Source of the DNA: Gillisia hiemivivida
GTDB taxonomy: Bacteria > Bacteroidota > Bacteroidia > Flavobacteriales > Flavobacteriaceae
Assembly (NCBI RefSeq): GCF_007997295.1
Contig: NZ_VORY01000019.1
Coordinates: forward strand, 1 to 64,000
Reading direction: 5' to 3'
DNA length: 64,000 nucleotides
Shown: one piece after another, positions 7,931-16,623 of the stretch
How the letters are laid out: each line of letters starts with the position of its first letter
Numbering within the stretch: position 1 is the first letter of the stretch
Translations under genes and position numbers: made by a program
Notes under the pieces: generated by a model
What the model saw: only the letters and a program-made list of their open reading frames with translations
Databases searched by the model: none
What the model was told of the DNA's origin: nothing

Positions 7931-8200
7931 TTATTTTCTTAATCCTAATTCTTTTACGATAGCACGGTATCTTAAGATATCTTTCTTCATTAAATAATCA
8001 AGTAGATTTCTTCTTTTCCCTACCAATCTTACAAGAGATCGCTCAGTATTATAATCTTTACGATTTGTTTTTAAATGTCCAGAAAGGTGTGAAATACGTT
8101 GTGTGAATAATGCGATTTGACCTTCTGCGGATCCAGTGTTTTTGGCACTATTTCCATGCTTTTTAAAAAGCTCTTGCTTTTCTTCCTTAGTTAAATACAT
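7931..8200 (-). CDS. rpsO: 30S ribosomal protein S15
   Basis: Small-subunit protein that binds the central domain of 16S rRNA. At 89 residues it has the standard length. The family core GSAEGQIALFTQRISHLSGH lies at residues 22-41, followed by the basic LVRLVGKRRNLLDYL helix and the closing RYRAIVKELGLRK. ATG start at 8200. It has its own -7 box upstream and its own terminator, and pnp follows on the same strand. A short stem in its leader (GACAG-TATTT-CTGTC, 8233-8247) might take part in S15 autoregulation, which is known in other bacteria, but that is only an inference. Confidence 0.97.
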   Translation of the reverse strand: MYLTKEEKQELFKKHGNSAKNTGSAEGQIALFTQRISHLSGHLKTNRKDYNTERSLVRLVGKRRNLLDYLMKKDILRYRAIVKELGLRK

Positions 8201-8253
8201 TCCAATATTAATTTTAATGATTTTTATGTACAGACAGTATTTCTGTCAAGCCG

Positions 8254-8261
8254 CAAATATA
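8254..8261 (-). promoter_or_regulatory. -7 promoter box of rpsO
   Basis: The minus strand reads TATATTTG, a perfect TAnnTTTG, 53 bases upstream of the rpsO ATG. No TTG at the expected -33 spacing was found. Confidence 0.5.
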
Positions 8262-8336
8262 CTATATTTTTATTAAAAGTTATAGAAGTGAAATCATTTA
8301 TTAATCAAGCAATTGGAATTACTAAAACATCCTAAT

Positions 8337-9194
8337 TTAACTTCTAACTGGCTGATTTAAAATTAAGTCCAAATATAAATTCACTCTATCTTTTAATTCA
8401 GATCTTGGGGTAATGAAGTCCAAAAACCCATGATCTTTTAGATACTCTGCAGTCTGAAAATCCTTTGGTAGATCTTGCCCTGTGGTATCTTTTACAATTC
8501 TTGGTCCTGCAAATCCAATAAGCGCTCCGGGTTCAGAAATATTAATATCTCCTAACATTGCGAAAGAGGCTGTAGTTCCTCCTGTAGTTGGATCTGTACA
8601 TAAAGAAATATAAGGAATATTAGCATCTGCCAATTGAGCTAATTTCACAGATGTTTTTGCCATTTGCATTAAAGATAAAGCAGCTTCCATCATTCTTGCA
8701 CCTCCAGATTTCGAGATGATCATGAATGGAATATTATTTATTAAGGCGTGATTTGCTGCTCGGGCAATTTTTTCACCTACTACAGAACCCATAGATCCCC
8801 CTATAAAACTAAAGTCCATACAGGCAACTACTAGTTCATTACCTTTAGACTTTCCAACTGCGGTTCTTACAGCATCTGTAAGTCCAGTTTTTTCTTGCGC
8901 AGCTTTTAATCTCTCGGTATATTTTTTAGTGTCCGTAAATTTTAATGGATCTTTAGATTCTATATTTTTATCAAGCTCTTTGAATTTGTTGTCGTCAAAA
9001 AGAATTTTGAAATATTCTTTGCTTCCAATTCTAACATGATATCCATCTTCTGGGCTTACATAGAAATTTTTCTCTAATTGGTCCGCATCTACTATCTTCC
9101 CTGTAGGTGATTTATACCATAAACCTTTTGGTACATCTTTCTTGTCTTCAGTGGCAGTTTGAATTCCTTTTTGTGTTCTTTTAAACCAAGCCAT
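8337..9194 (-). CDS. accD: Acetyl-CoA carboxylase carboxyltransferase beta subunit
   Basis: Transfers the carboxyl group from carboxybiotin to acetyl-CoA to give malonyl-CoA, the first committed step of fatty acid synthesis. It is 285 residues of the crotonase-like carboxyltransferase fold; [18 protein letters not shown] and SGGARMMEA are clear. The N-terminal C4 zinc ribbon of the E. coli protein has lost every cysteine: the four positions are Ser29, Gly32, Ser47 and Asp50 (KSPTGK and VSPEDG). The gene follows fbaA by 58 bases, with a strong hairpin in the gap and only 18 bases between hairpin and ATG, so it probably depends on read-through from fbaA or on a promoter inside it. Confidence 0.95.
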   Translation of the reverse strand: MAWFKRTQKGIQTATEDKKDVPKGLWYKSPTGKIVDADQLEKNFYVSPEDGYHVRIGSKEYFKILFDDNKFKELDKNIESKDPLKFTDTKKYTERLKAAQEKTGLTDAVRTAVGKSKGNELVVACMDFSFIGGSMGSVVGEKIARAANHALINNIPFMIISKSGGARMMEAALSLMQMAKTSVKLAQLADANIPYISLCTDPTTGGTTASFAMLGDINISEPGALIGFAGPRIVKDTTGQDLPKDFQTAEYLKDHGFLDFITPRSELKDRVNLYLDLILNQPVRS

Positions 9195-9212
9195 AATTTA
9201 TGTTCTAATTAA

Positions 9213-9245
9213 AAAACTGAAATAATTATTAATTATTTCAGTTTT
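9213..9245 (-). terminator. Strong hairpin between fbaA and accD
   Basis: A perfect 15-bp stem (9213-9227 with 9231-9245) with a 3-base loop is followed by UUUUUUAAUUAG on the minus strand. It begins 7 bases after the fbaA stop and ends 18 bases before the accD start, so it is either a leaky terminator or an attenuator. Confidence 0.85.
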
Positions 9246-9252
9246 CGTTTTA

Positions 9253-10320
9253 TTAAAGTGTATTTACGTTATTAAGGTCTTCAAATGCTTGTTTAAGTCT
9301 ATTCTTAAAAGTGACTTCTCCGGAACGTAACCAAACTCTTGGGTCGTAATATTTCTTATTAGGCACTTCTGCTCCGTCAGGATTTCCGATTTGGGCTTTC
9401 AAATATTCTTTTTTGTCTCCCATATAATCACGAATTCCTTCAGCATACGCATATTGAAGATCGGTGTCAATATTCATTTTTATAACTCCATAACCAATAG
9501 CTTCTCTAATTTCTTCTACGGAAGATCCACTTCCACCGTGAAAAACAAAATCTATATGATTATCTCCTAATCCATGCTTCTTACTTAGATATTCTTGAGA
9601 ATTCTTAAGAATTTTTGGAGTTAGTTTTACATTCCCTGGTTTGTAAACTCCATGCACATTTCCAAAGGCTGCAGCAATAGTAAATTGATCACTCACTTTG
9701 CTCAGCTCTTCAAAAGCATAAGCTACTTCTTCGGGTTGTGTGTATAATTTAGAATCATCTACATCGGTGTTGTCCACTCCATCTTCTTCACCTCCTGTGA
9801 TCCCTAATTCAATTTCAAGGGTCATTCCCATCTTACTCATTCTCTCTAAGTACGTTTTGCAGATCTCGATGTTCTCTTCTAAAGATTCTTCAGAAAGATC
9901 AATCATATGAGAACTGTACAATGGTTTTCCATGCTCCTTGAAAAATTTCTCTCCTGCATCCAAAAGTCCATCTATCCAAGGCAATAATTTTTTAGCGCAA
10001 TGATCTGTATGTAAGATCACGGTTGCTCCATAGGCCTTTGCAAGCTCGTGGATGTGTAAAGCTCCTGCAACCCCACCAGCAATAGCTGCTTTTTGATTTT
10101 CATTAGAAAGTCCTTTCCCTGCATTAAACTGTGAACCTCCATTTGAGAACTGAATAATAACCGGAGAGTTTAGATCTGCTGCAGTTTCCATAACGGCATT
10201 TATGGTGCTAGAACCAACCACATTTACTGCGGGAAGAGCAAATCCTTTTTCTTTTGCATACTTAAAAATTTCCTGCACTTCCTTTCCAGTAGCAACCCCT
10301 GGTTTTATATTATGACTCAT
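9253..10320 (-). CDS. fbaA: Class II fructose-bisphosphate aldolase
   Basis: Zinc-dependent aldolase that splits fructose 1,6-bisphosphate into dihydroxyacetone phosphate and glyceraldehyde 3-phosphate in glycolysis and gluconeogenesis. It is 355 residues, the long class IIA type. The zinc and substrate motifs are present: LHTDHCAKK near 105-113, GGEEDGVDN near 180, a His in AAFGNVHGVYKPGN near 225, VFHGGSGSS near 260 and the NIDTDLQYAY phosphate loop near 285. ATG start. A TATTTTTG box lies 25 bases upstream, in the 48-base gap to tamL, and suggests its own promoter. The accD gene follows after a hairpin. Confidence 0.97.
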   Translation of the reverse strand: MSHNIKPGVATGKEVQEIFKYAKEKGFALPAVNVVGSSTINAVMETAADLNSPVIIQFSNGGSQFNAGKGLSNENQKAAIAGGVAGALHIHELAKAYGATVILHTDHCAKKLLPWIDGLLDAGEKFFKEHGKPLYSSHMIDLSEESLEENIEICKTYLERMSKMGMTLEIELGITGGEEDGVDNTDVDDSKLYTQPEEVAYAFEELSKVSDQFTIAAAFGNVHGVYKPGNVKLTPKILKNSQEYLSKKHGLGDNHIDFVFHGGSGSSVEEIREAIGYGVIKMNIDTDLQYAYAEGIRDYMGDKKEYLKAQIGNPDGAEVPNKKYYDPRVWLRSGEVTFKNRLKQAFEDLNNVNTL

Positions 10321-10345
10321 ATCAAATAGTTTAAATTAAGATTTA

Positions 10346-10353
10346 CAAAAATA
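10346..10353 (-). promoter_or_regulatory. -7 promoter box of fbaA
   Basis: The minus strand reads TATTTTTG, a perfect TAnnTTTG, 25 bases before the fbaA ATG in the tamL-fbaA gap. No clear -33 TTG was seen. Confidence 0.4.
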
Positions 10354-10368
10354 AGAAAATTAGTTTGT

Positions 10369-12933
10369 TTAGAACGGATAATTGATGCCTACGTTATAAA
10401 CAGCATGGGATAGATTGTAATCTTTAAACCATCTAGCACCCAGAGCTCTTGACGGATCATAAGTTTTAAGACCAACATCGAATCGCAAAACGAAAAAATT
10501 GAAATCGTATCTCAAGCCAGCTCCAGAACCAATCGCAATATCTTTAAGATCTGATAAAGAAGTGAAAGTGGCGGCAGGATCTTCCACGATATCCAGCACA
10601 TTCCAGATGTTTCCAACATCTATAAAAAATGCACTATTTAAGGCTCCAAAAAGATTATATCTATACTCTGCATTAAACGCCAATTTTAAATTAGCTTCAT
10701 TAAATTCGTTTTTTCCTCCAGTACTACCTGGGCCCAGGTCATAGGCTTGCCAAGCTCTGTTATCATTAGGTCCTCCTGCGAAAAAACTTCTAATAAATGG
10801 TATACTATTCGCGTTTCCATAAGGAATGGCAATACCTGAAAATGCTCTTATTGCAAAAATATTTTTGTTTCCCCAATCCCAATGTTTTATATAGTCTATT
10901 TCAGTTTTAACGTATTGTGAATAATTTACTCCCAAGACATCGTATCTACCCTGATCATCTTTTTTTGCCCCTGTTAGACTTGAAAAAGCAGCTAGAAAAT
11001 TTCCTGCAGTTTCAATCTTAAACCGAAATCGCGAAAAATCATCGTCATACAAATTCTCTTTGTTGTTACTTACATAAGTGAAATTTGATCCAAAAATCAA
11101 ATTATTTTCTGTTAGTCTATTTTTGCGCTCGCTTATATTATTAACTAATTGTCTTTGATCTGTTGAAACCCCAGAGGTATTAGGATCGTTTTGGATTACA
11201 TCACTAATAAAATTTTCTGCACCAGTAGGAATAATTAATCTCCCGTTTTCATTAATATAGCTCGGGTTTGTAACTACATCTCCTGATTGAACAATTTCAT
11301 TTAGGTTATTATAGGAATTCTGATATACATTAAAATAATTGTCTGTATTTAAATTTCGAACATATTGAATGTTCAAAAGATCTAGTTTATGTGAAAGTAT
11401 CTTCGAAGGATTCCATTTGTAATTTAGAATACCGTTTAAGTTACGTTTGTCTAATCCTATATTATTCTGCGTGCTAATTCCTAAACTTAATGTTGTAAAC
11501 GGAGACATGTACTTTGGAATAAATTTCTCTGTATTAAAAGGCATGAAAATCCGGGGAAAAATAAGCTTGATATCTGCACCAATTTCAGAAATATTGAAGA
11601 ACTGATCCTGCGAGCTTCCTCTAGCAGCATCTGAAGAAGATCCAACACTTCCTCTAGCTGAAATTTCAAAATTTTCGGCACCCTTAAAAACATTTCGTAT
11701 TAAAAGCGAACCTCCAAAGCCGACTCCAAAATCTTGGATATTACTTTGAGAAATATCAAAATCGAATCCTAAGGAATATTTAGGCTGCGGACTCAAAAAG
11801 ATATTTGCTATCAAATCGGTGTTTGTGGTATCAGTAGGATCTAATGAGTATTCAATATTAGGATATTTAAATACTCGTAATGAACTCATTCTGTTATAAG
11901 TTCGGGTTCTGTCTGTATCTTTAAAAATCTCTCCAGGTTTTATAAAAATGGCATCTGTAATAGCACGAGGTTTATATTCAAGCTCATCAAAACTATAAAT
12001 ATTATAGCCTTTATAGTTAGCGCTATCGGTTACAGGTTTATAACGGTTATTAAAAGTGTAATCTGTAAATACATTTACTTTACTTATGGTGTGTATTTTA
12101 AAAGGGACCCTTGCTGTGGTATCCCCTTGAGTAACTTGTCTGTTATTAATTATAACTGTGGCATTTACCTTATGTTTAGTTCCTACAGTATCAGCCTCAA
12201 AACTTATATATTCTTGATCGAAATAGTAAACACCATTATTTCTGAATAATCTGGACAATCGATCCCTTTCCGCATTAAAATCCAAGGTTTTATATTGTAC
12301 GCCCGAAGTGATTAAGGAACTGGCTGAATATGCATTGTAAATGGAATCTATTACTACAGAACCGATTCTTTGATTGATGGAATCTACAATATAGGGCTCA
12401 TAGGAAGTGACAAAATAATCTATTTCTCCTCTTTTGTTTTCTTGAGGTTTTATCTCATAATCTATTTCAGCATCAAACCATCCATTATTAAAATACCAAG
12501 CTTGAAGTCTGTTTTTAGATTTTTTGGTTAATTCTTCTTCTATAATTACAGGTGCTTCTCCTGTTTTTTTGATCCAATTATTTAGGCCTACGTATGATTC
12601 TTCAATGTTATTCACCTGTTTTTGAGAATAAATATTCTCTAATCGCTTAATTCTATTTGGTTTTTTCTGAAGCCAATTTTGGAAAACTGAATCTGGATTT
12701 TTTTTAGCAAGATTATAAAAATGAAGCTTTATTGGTGAGCCTAATAGCTTTGCATTAGGCTCCTGGTATACTTGGTTGTAAATTCTAGATTCCTTGATTT
12801 TTTCACCATTAAGAAAAATGGTGTTTTCCGTAAGTAGTAATTCGTCGTTTTTAACTCTTTTTACAGCATCACAAGAAATGAAAAATGCCAAGGTTAAAAA
12901 TAATAACGATATTTTTGCAGGATAGCGTTTCAA
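10369..12933 (-). CDS. tamL: TamL-type outer membrane BamA/TamA-family lipoprotein
   Basis: An 854-residue Omp85-superfamily protein with a lipoprotein signal (LAFFISC, lipid-acceptor Cys21), the combination that defines Bacteroidota TamL. Residues of about 30-400 form periplasmic POTRA-like domains. The remainder is a beta-barrel with many aromatic-Asn strands and a closing YNVGINYPF, a typical C-terminal strand signature. In relatives TamL partners with TamB in outer-membrane assembly. The start is a TTG: it is the only start codon that leaves the lipoprotein signal intact. It is divergent from the RNA methyltransferase gene, with only 37 bases between the two start codons. Confidence 0.88.
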   Translation of the reverse strand: MKRYPAKISLLFLTLAFFISCDAVKRVKNDELLLTENTIFLNGEKIKESRIYNQVYQEPNAKLLGSPIKLHFYNLAKKNPDSVFQNWLQKKPNRIKRLENIYSQKQVNNIEESYVGLNNWIKKTGEAPVIIEEELTKKSKNRLQAWYFNNGWFDAEIDYEIKPQENKRGEIDYFVTSYEPYIVDSINQRIGSVVIDSIYNAYSASSLITSGVQYKTLDFNAERDRLSRLFRNNGVYYFDQEYISFEADTVGTKHKVNATVIINNRQVTQGDTTARVPFKIHTISKVNVFTDYTFNNRYKPVTDSANYKGYNIYSFDELEYKPRAITDAIFIKPGEIFKDTDRTRTYNRMSSLRVFKYPNIEYSLDPTDTTNTDLIANIFLSPQPKYSLGFDFDISQSNIQDFGVGFGGSLLIRNVFKGAENFEISARGSVGSSSDAARGSSQDQFFNISEIGADIKLIFPRIFMPFNTEKFIPKYMSPFTTLSLGISTQNNIGLDKRNLNGILNYKWNPSKILSHKLDLLNIQYVRNLNTDNYFNVYQNSYNNLNEIVQSGDVVTNPSYINENGRLIIPTGAENFISDVIQNDPNTSGVSTDQRQLVNNISERKNRLTENNLIFGSNFTYVSNNKENLYDDDFSRFRFKIETAGNFLAAFSSLTGAKKDDQGRYDVLGVNYSQYVKTEIDYIKHWDWGNKNIFAIRAFSGIAIPYGNANSIPFIRSFFAGGPNDNRAWQAYDLGPGSTGGKNEFNEANLKLAFNAEYRYNLFGALNSAFFIDVGNIWNVLDIVEDPAATFTSLSDLKDIAIGSGAGLRYDFNFFVLRFDVGLKTYDPSRALGARWFKDYNLSHAVYNVGINYPF

Positions 12934-12952
12934 TAAAGCTGAATTAAGGATT

Positions 12953-12960
12953 CAAAAATA
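12953..12960 (-). promoter_or_regulatory. -7 promoter box of tamL
   Basis: The minus strand reads TATTTTTG, a perfect TAnnTTTG, 19 bases before the tamL TTG start. It lies inside the 37-base divergent gap, so the two promoters of this pair must overlap. Confidence 0.5.
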
Positions 12961-12970
12961 CATTAATTGC

Positions 12971-13705
12971 ATGGTTAGCAAAAGCCAAATTAAGTTAATA
13001 ACAAGTCTTGAGCAAAAAAAACATCGAACCAAAATGGGTCTGTTTGTTGTTGAAGGAAAAAAAGGAATTGAGGAGGTTTTAGGATCAAATTTCGAATTGC
13101 ATTCTCTCTTTACTACACAAGATATTTTTAACGCCCCTCAAGACAAAACGCATCTAATATCTGAAGCTGAATTAAAGAAAATAAGCCGATTAAAAACCGC
13201 GCAAATAGGTTTGGCTGTTTTTGAAATTCCAGTTCAAACTGAAATAAAATTAGACGGATTGGTTATTGCTTTAGACGGGGTAAGGGATCCAGGAAATTTG
13301 GGAACTATAATTAGACTTTGTGATTGGTTCGGGGTGCAAACCTTGTTGTGTTCTTTAGATACAGTAGATTGTTACAATTCTAAAGTGGTTCAAGCTAGCA
13401 TGGGAAGTATTACACGAGTAAAGATTGATTATGTAGACTTGCCATTATTTTTGAAGGAAAATAATTCCCATCTTAAAGCAGGAACTTTTCTTGAAGGTGA
13501 GAATTTATTTGTTTCAGAAATACCTAAAGACTCTATTCTTATTTTAGGAAATGAGGCCAAGGGGATTTCAGAAGGCATTGAGAAGTTAGTGGAAAAGAAA
13601 ATTAATATTCCTCAATTCAGCAATGTAAAAAACACAGAGAGTTTAAATGTTGCAACAGCAACTGCTATTTTATTAAGTGAATTTAGACGGAAGGAAAATT
13701 ATTGA
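12971..13705 (+). CDS. SpoU/TrmH-family RNA 2'-O-methyltransferase
   Basis: A 244-residue SPOUT methyltransferase that methylates a ribose 2'-OH in rRNA or tRNA. The N-terminal substrate-binding domain (about 1-85) begins with a typical KLITSLEQKKHRTKMGLFVV. The knotted catalytic domain carries motif 1 ALDGVRDPGNLGTIIRLCDW near 92, motif 2 LILGNEAKGIS near 185 and motif 3 NTESLNVATATAILLSEFRR at the end. It resembles RlmB and related TrmH proteins, but the exact target nucleotide cannot be assigned. ATG start. The 3' end overlaps the convergent porT gene by 7 bases. Confidence 0.9.
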   Translation: MVSKSQIKLITSLEQKKHRTKMGLFVVEGKKGIEEVLGSNFELHSLFTTQDIFNAPQDKTHLISEAELKKISRLKTAQIGLAVFEIPVQTEIKLDGLVIALDGVRDPGNLGTIIRLCDWFGVQTLLCSLDTVDCYNSKVVQASMGSITRVKIDYVDLPLFLKENNSHLKAGTFLEGENLFVSEIPKDSILILGNEAKGISEGIEKLVEKKINIPQFSNVKNTESLNVATATAILLSEFRRKENY

Positions 13706-14406
13706 AAAGTAAAATTTAAAAATATACCTCTCGTTCTCATTTGTTCCACATTACCTGTATATATACTATTTGGATCTGCATCTCTAACCAATTCATCATT
13801 TATAGCAAACACTCCTCTTAGCGAAGGTGAAAATTTGAAATATGGCAAATATAGATCTAACCCAACACCAAATTCATAATAAAATGTATTGGTTTTCATT
13901 CTAAACTGGCCAACACTATTATCATCTGGATTATTTTCGTTACTAGATAAATTTAATGAAGTAGAAGCCCCTGCTAATACAAATGGCCTAAAATTGTTGA
14001 GTCTGTCCGCAGAAAATTTAATCAATAAAGGGATATGTACATAGGTTGAATTGATCTCCCGGATAGTATTTTGATCGGCTTTTGTAACTTGAAAATTTCG
14101 GGTATTAAAGGTGACACCAGGTTCTAAACGAAGATCGAAATTATGGTTTAGTTTTAAGCTTCCAACTAAACCCACATTAAACCCAATTGTTTGTTCAATA
14201 TCAAAATCTTTTCCTAAAACAGGACTCGGATTATATTTTTTATAATCAAAATCAAAATCGTAGGTATTAAAGCCCAAGTAGTATCCCCAAGACCATCTCT
14301 TGTTGTCTATGTTTTCTTGATTAATAATGCTTTCTCCTGAAAAGAACTGGGCATTCGCTTGAGCACAGAACAAACAAAGCCCTAAAATGGCAACAATTTT
14401 TTTCAT
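13699..14406 (-). CDS. porT: T9SS/gliding protein PorT (SprT)
   Basis: A 235-residue envelope protein with a signal peptide (MKKIVAILGLCLFCAQANAQ) and an outer-membrane beta-barrel pattern of alternating strands (YYLGFNTYDFDFDY, LRLEPGVTF, FYYEFGVGLDLYLP), ending in FLNFTFQ. PorT/SprT is required for type IX secretion and gliding in Porphyromonas and Flavobacterium. The assignment rests on fold, size and position next to ubiE, the neighbourhood of sprT in Flavobacterium. An upstream in-frame ATG would add 19 residues before the signal peptide, so 14406 is preferred; this leaves 4 bases after the ubiE stop. The cargo of this system includes the three giant proteins at 21327-46435. Confidence 0.85.
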   Translation of the reverse strand: MKKIVAILGLCLFCAQANAQFFSGESIINQENIDNKRWSWGYYLGFNTYDFDFDYKKYNPSPVLGKDFDIEQTIGFNVGLVGSLKLNHNFDLRLEPGVTFNTRNFQVTKADQNTIREINSTYVHIPLLIKFSADRLNNFRPFVLAGASTSLNLSSNENNPDDNSVGQFRMKTNTFYYEFGVGLDLYLPYFKFSPSLRGVFAINDELVRDADPNSIYTGNVEQMRTRGIFLNFTFQ

Positions 14407-14410
14407 ATAA

Positions 14411-15139
14411 TTATTTAGAAGCAGTGTATATAGTTGCGACACCAAATGTTTGAGGTTTATCATCTATATCTATAAACCCAATTTTACTTAAAATATTGTT
14501 GAACTTTGCTCCATATGGAAAAACTGCTGCACTTTCACTTAAATAAGAGTAGGCTGCTTTGTCCTTCGAAAATAATTTTCCAATCACTGGTAACAATTTC
14601 GAGGAATAAAATTTATAACCTTGTTTGTAGGGGAATTTGGTAGGTACAGAGGTTTCCAAAACTACAAAAATTCCATTAGGTTTTAAAACCCGATAAATCT
14701 CTGAAAGTCCTTTTTCTAAATTTTCAAAATTTCTAACCCCAAATGCTACAGTAATAGCATCAAAAGTTCCGTCTTCGAAAGGAAGGGCTTCAGAATCTGC
14801 TTGAACCATTTTTATTTTTTCAGAAAGATGCTTAGCTCCAATCTTTTTTCTTCCTACTTCCAGCATTCCTTCAGAAATATCTAATCCAATTATATCTTTA
14901 GCGCCCGTTTCTACTAAGTTAATAGCCAAATCTCCAGTTCCAGTAGCAATGTCAAGAATATTTTCTGGATTTCTTTCCTTTATTAAGTCAACAACTTTTT
15001 TGCGCCATTTAATATCTATACCAAAAGAAATAACACGATTAAGTCCGTCGTAATTTTCAGAAATATTATCAAACATTTGAGTTACCTGCTCTTTTTTGTT
15101 AAGCGAAGAATCTTTGTAGGGCGTTACTTTTTTATCCAT
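14411..15139 (-). CDS. ubiE: Demethylmenaquinone methyltransferase UbiE/MenG
   Basis: SAM-dependent C-methyltransferase for the last step of menaquinone synthesis, 242 residues. It has [20 protein letters not shown] at the N-terminus, the SAM site [12 protein letters not shown] near 70 and the family motif FGVRNFENL near 140. In a flavobacterium menaquinone is the expected quinone, and it is the electron acceptor of the NQR complex encoded at 52278-58269. The ATG at 15139 fits the family start better than one six codons upstream. It is co-directional with porT, with 4 bases between them. Confidence 0.95.
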   Translation of the reverse strand: MDKKVTPYKDSSLNKKEQVTQMFDNISENYDGLNRVISFGIDIKWRKKVVDLIKERNPENILDIATGTGDLAINLVETGAKDIIGLDISEGMLEVGRKKIGAKHLSEKIKMVQADSEALPFEDGTFDAITVAFGVRNFENLEKGLSEIYRVLKPNGIFVVLETSVPTKFPYKQGYKFYSSKLLPVIGKLFSKDKAAYSYLSESAAVFPYGAKFNNILSKIGFIDIDDKPQTFGVATIYTASK

Positions 15140-15239
15140 CAGAAAAATTTGATTCAAAGATAGGGGATATCCAATAAAAGAGTTGATAAGATTGTATAAT
15201 TATTAAGAAACTACCTAAAAACAGTTGTATAAAATAACT

Positions 15240-15247
15240 TATCTTTG
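15240..15247 (+). promoter_or_regulatory. -7 promoter box of trkA
   Basis: TATCTTTG is a perfect TAnnTTTG, 26 bases before the trkA ATG. The nearest TTG (15225-15227) is only 12 bases away, shorter than the usual spacing, so the -33 element is uncertain. Confidence 0.5.
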
Positions 15248-15273
15248 ATTTTTCATATAACTGGAATACAAGT

Positions 15274-16623
15274 ATGAAGATTATTATTGCCGGAGCTGGA
15301 GAAGTTGGATTTCATCTGGCAAAACTCCTATCCTACGAATCTCAAGATATTACCCTTATAGATAATAATAGGAATAATTTAGTATATGCAGATACTCATC
15401 TGGATATACGCACTTTAAAAGGTGATGCTACTTCAATTCATATTTTAAAAGAAGCTCAAGTAAAAAATGTAGATCTTGTGATTGGTGTGACTTCTAGTGA
15501 AGCTACAAATATTACGGTTTGTGTTTTGGCAAAGCAACTTGGAGCAAAACGTACAATTGCCCGTATTTCTAATACTGAGTTTTTAGATTATAAAAAGGAG
15601 ATTGGATTTGATAAATTTGGAATAGATGAGCTAATTTCACCAGAAGCACTTGCCGCTCGTGAGATTGCGTTATTGTTAAATCAATCTGCATTTGATGATA
15701 GTTATGAATTTGAAGATGGCGCTTTAACTATGATAGGTCTTAGCCTTTCTAGAACCGCTACTTTTGTAGGTAAAACAGTGAAAGAAGCAGCTAAAATTTT
15801 CCCCCAACTTCACTTTGTTCCAATTGCAATTCAGCGGTTTGGAACTCAATATACGCTTATACCAAGAGGAGATACCCAGTTTAAAGAAGGCGATCAAGTT
15901 TATTTTATTACTGTTGCTAGTGGTGTAGATGAGCTTTATAAGCTTACAGGGAAGGTAAAGCAAACAATTAAAAATGTAATGATTCTTGGTGGAAGCAAAA
16001 TCGGAAAGAAAACAGCTTTAGATCTATCCTTAAACAATTTCAACGTTAAATTGATAGAAAATAATCGTGAAAAAGCCTTTGATCTTGCAGATGAGCTACC
16101 TAATACTTTGGTTATAAATAGCGATGGTAGAAATGTAGAGCTTTTAGAAGAAGAGAATATTCATGATATGGATGCTTTTATAGCGGTAACAGGTAATTCT
16201 GAAACCAACATCATGTCTTGCCTTGTAGCCAAATCGAAAAGTGTTAAAAAGACTATTGCTTTGGTAGAAAATATGGATTATTTTCAATTAAGCCATTCTA
16301 TTGGGATAGATACACTAATTAATAAAAAACTTTTAGCAGCAAATAATATTTTCAGATTTATAAGAAAAGGAGAAGTGGTAGCTATGACCAAGCTCAATAA
16401 TATGAATGCTGAATTATTAGAGTTTATAGTGAAGCAAACTTCTGAAGTTTGCGACAAAAAAATAAAAGATTTAGATTTTCCTAGATCTGCAATTATTGGA
16501 GGAATTATCCGTGATGGCGAAGGAATAATTGCTTTAGGAGATTTCATGATTCTCGCTGGCGATAGAATTGTAGTATGCTGCTTACCAAGATCTATAAATA
16601 AAGTCGAAAAACTTTTTCTATAA
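15274..16623 (+). CDS. trkA: Trk potassium uptake regulatory protein TrkA
   Basis: Peripheral NAD(H)-binding gating subunit of the Trk K+ uptake system, 449 residues. It has the duplicated architecture of full-length TrkA: RCK-N 1 with IIAGAGEVGFHLAKLL at the start, RCK-C 1 to about 225, RCK-N 2 with VMILGGSKIGKKTALDLS near 232, and RCK-C 2 to the end. The TASGDAT-like LKGDATS near 45 fits the NAD fold. Its TAA stop and the trkH ATG share one base (TAATG), indicating translational coupling with the channel subunit. Confidence 0.95.
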   Translation: MKIIIAGAGEVGFHLAKLLSYESQDITLIDNNRNNLVYADTHLDIRTLKGDATSIHILKEAQVKNVDLVIGVTSSEATNITVCVLAKQLGAKRTIARISNTEFLDYKKEIGFDKFGIDELISPEALAAREIALLLNQSAFDDSYEFEDGALTMIGLSLSRTATFVGKTVKEAAKIFPQLHFVPIAIQRFGTQYTLIPRGDTQFKEGDQVYFITVASGVDELYKLTGKVKQTIKNVMILGGSKIGKKTALDLSLNNFNVKLIENNREKAFDLADELPNTLVINSDGRNVELLEEENIHDMDAFIAVTGNSETNIMSCLVAKSKSVKKTIALVENMDYFQLSHSIGIDTLINKKLLAANNIFRFIRKGEVVAMTKLNNMNAELLEFIVKQTSEVCDKKIKDLDFPRSAIIGGIIRDGEGIIALGDFMILAGDRIVVCCLPRSINKVEKLFL

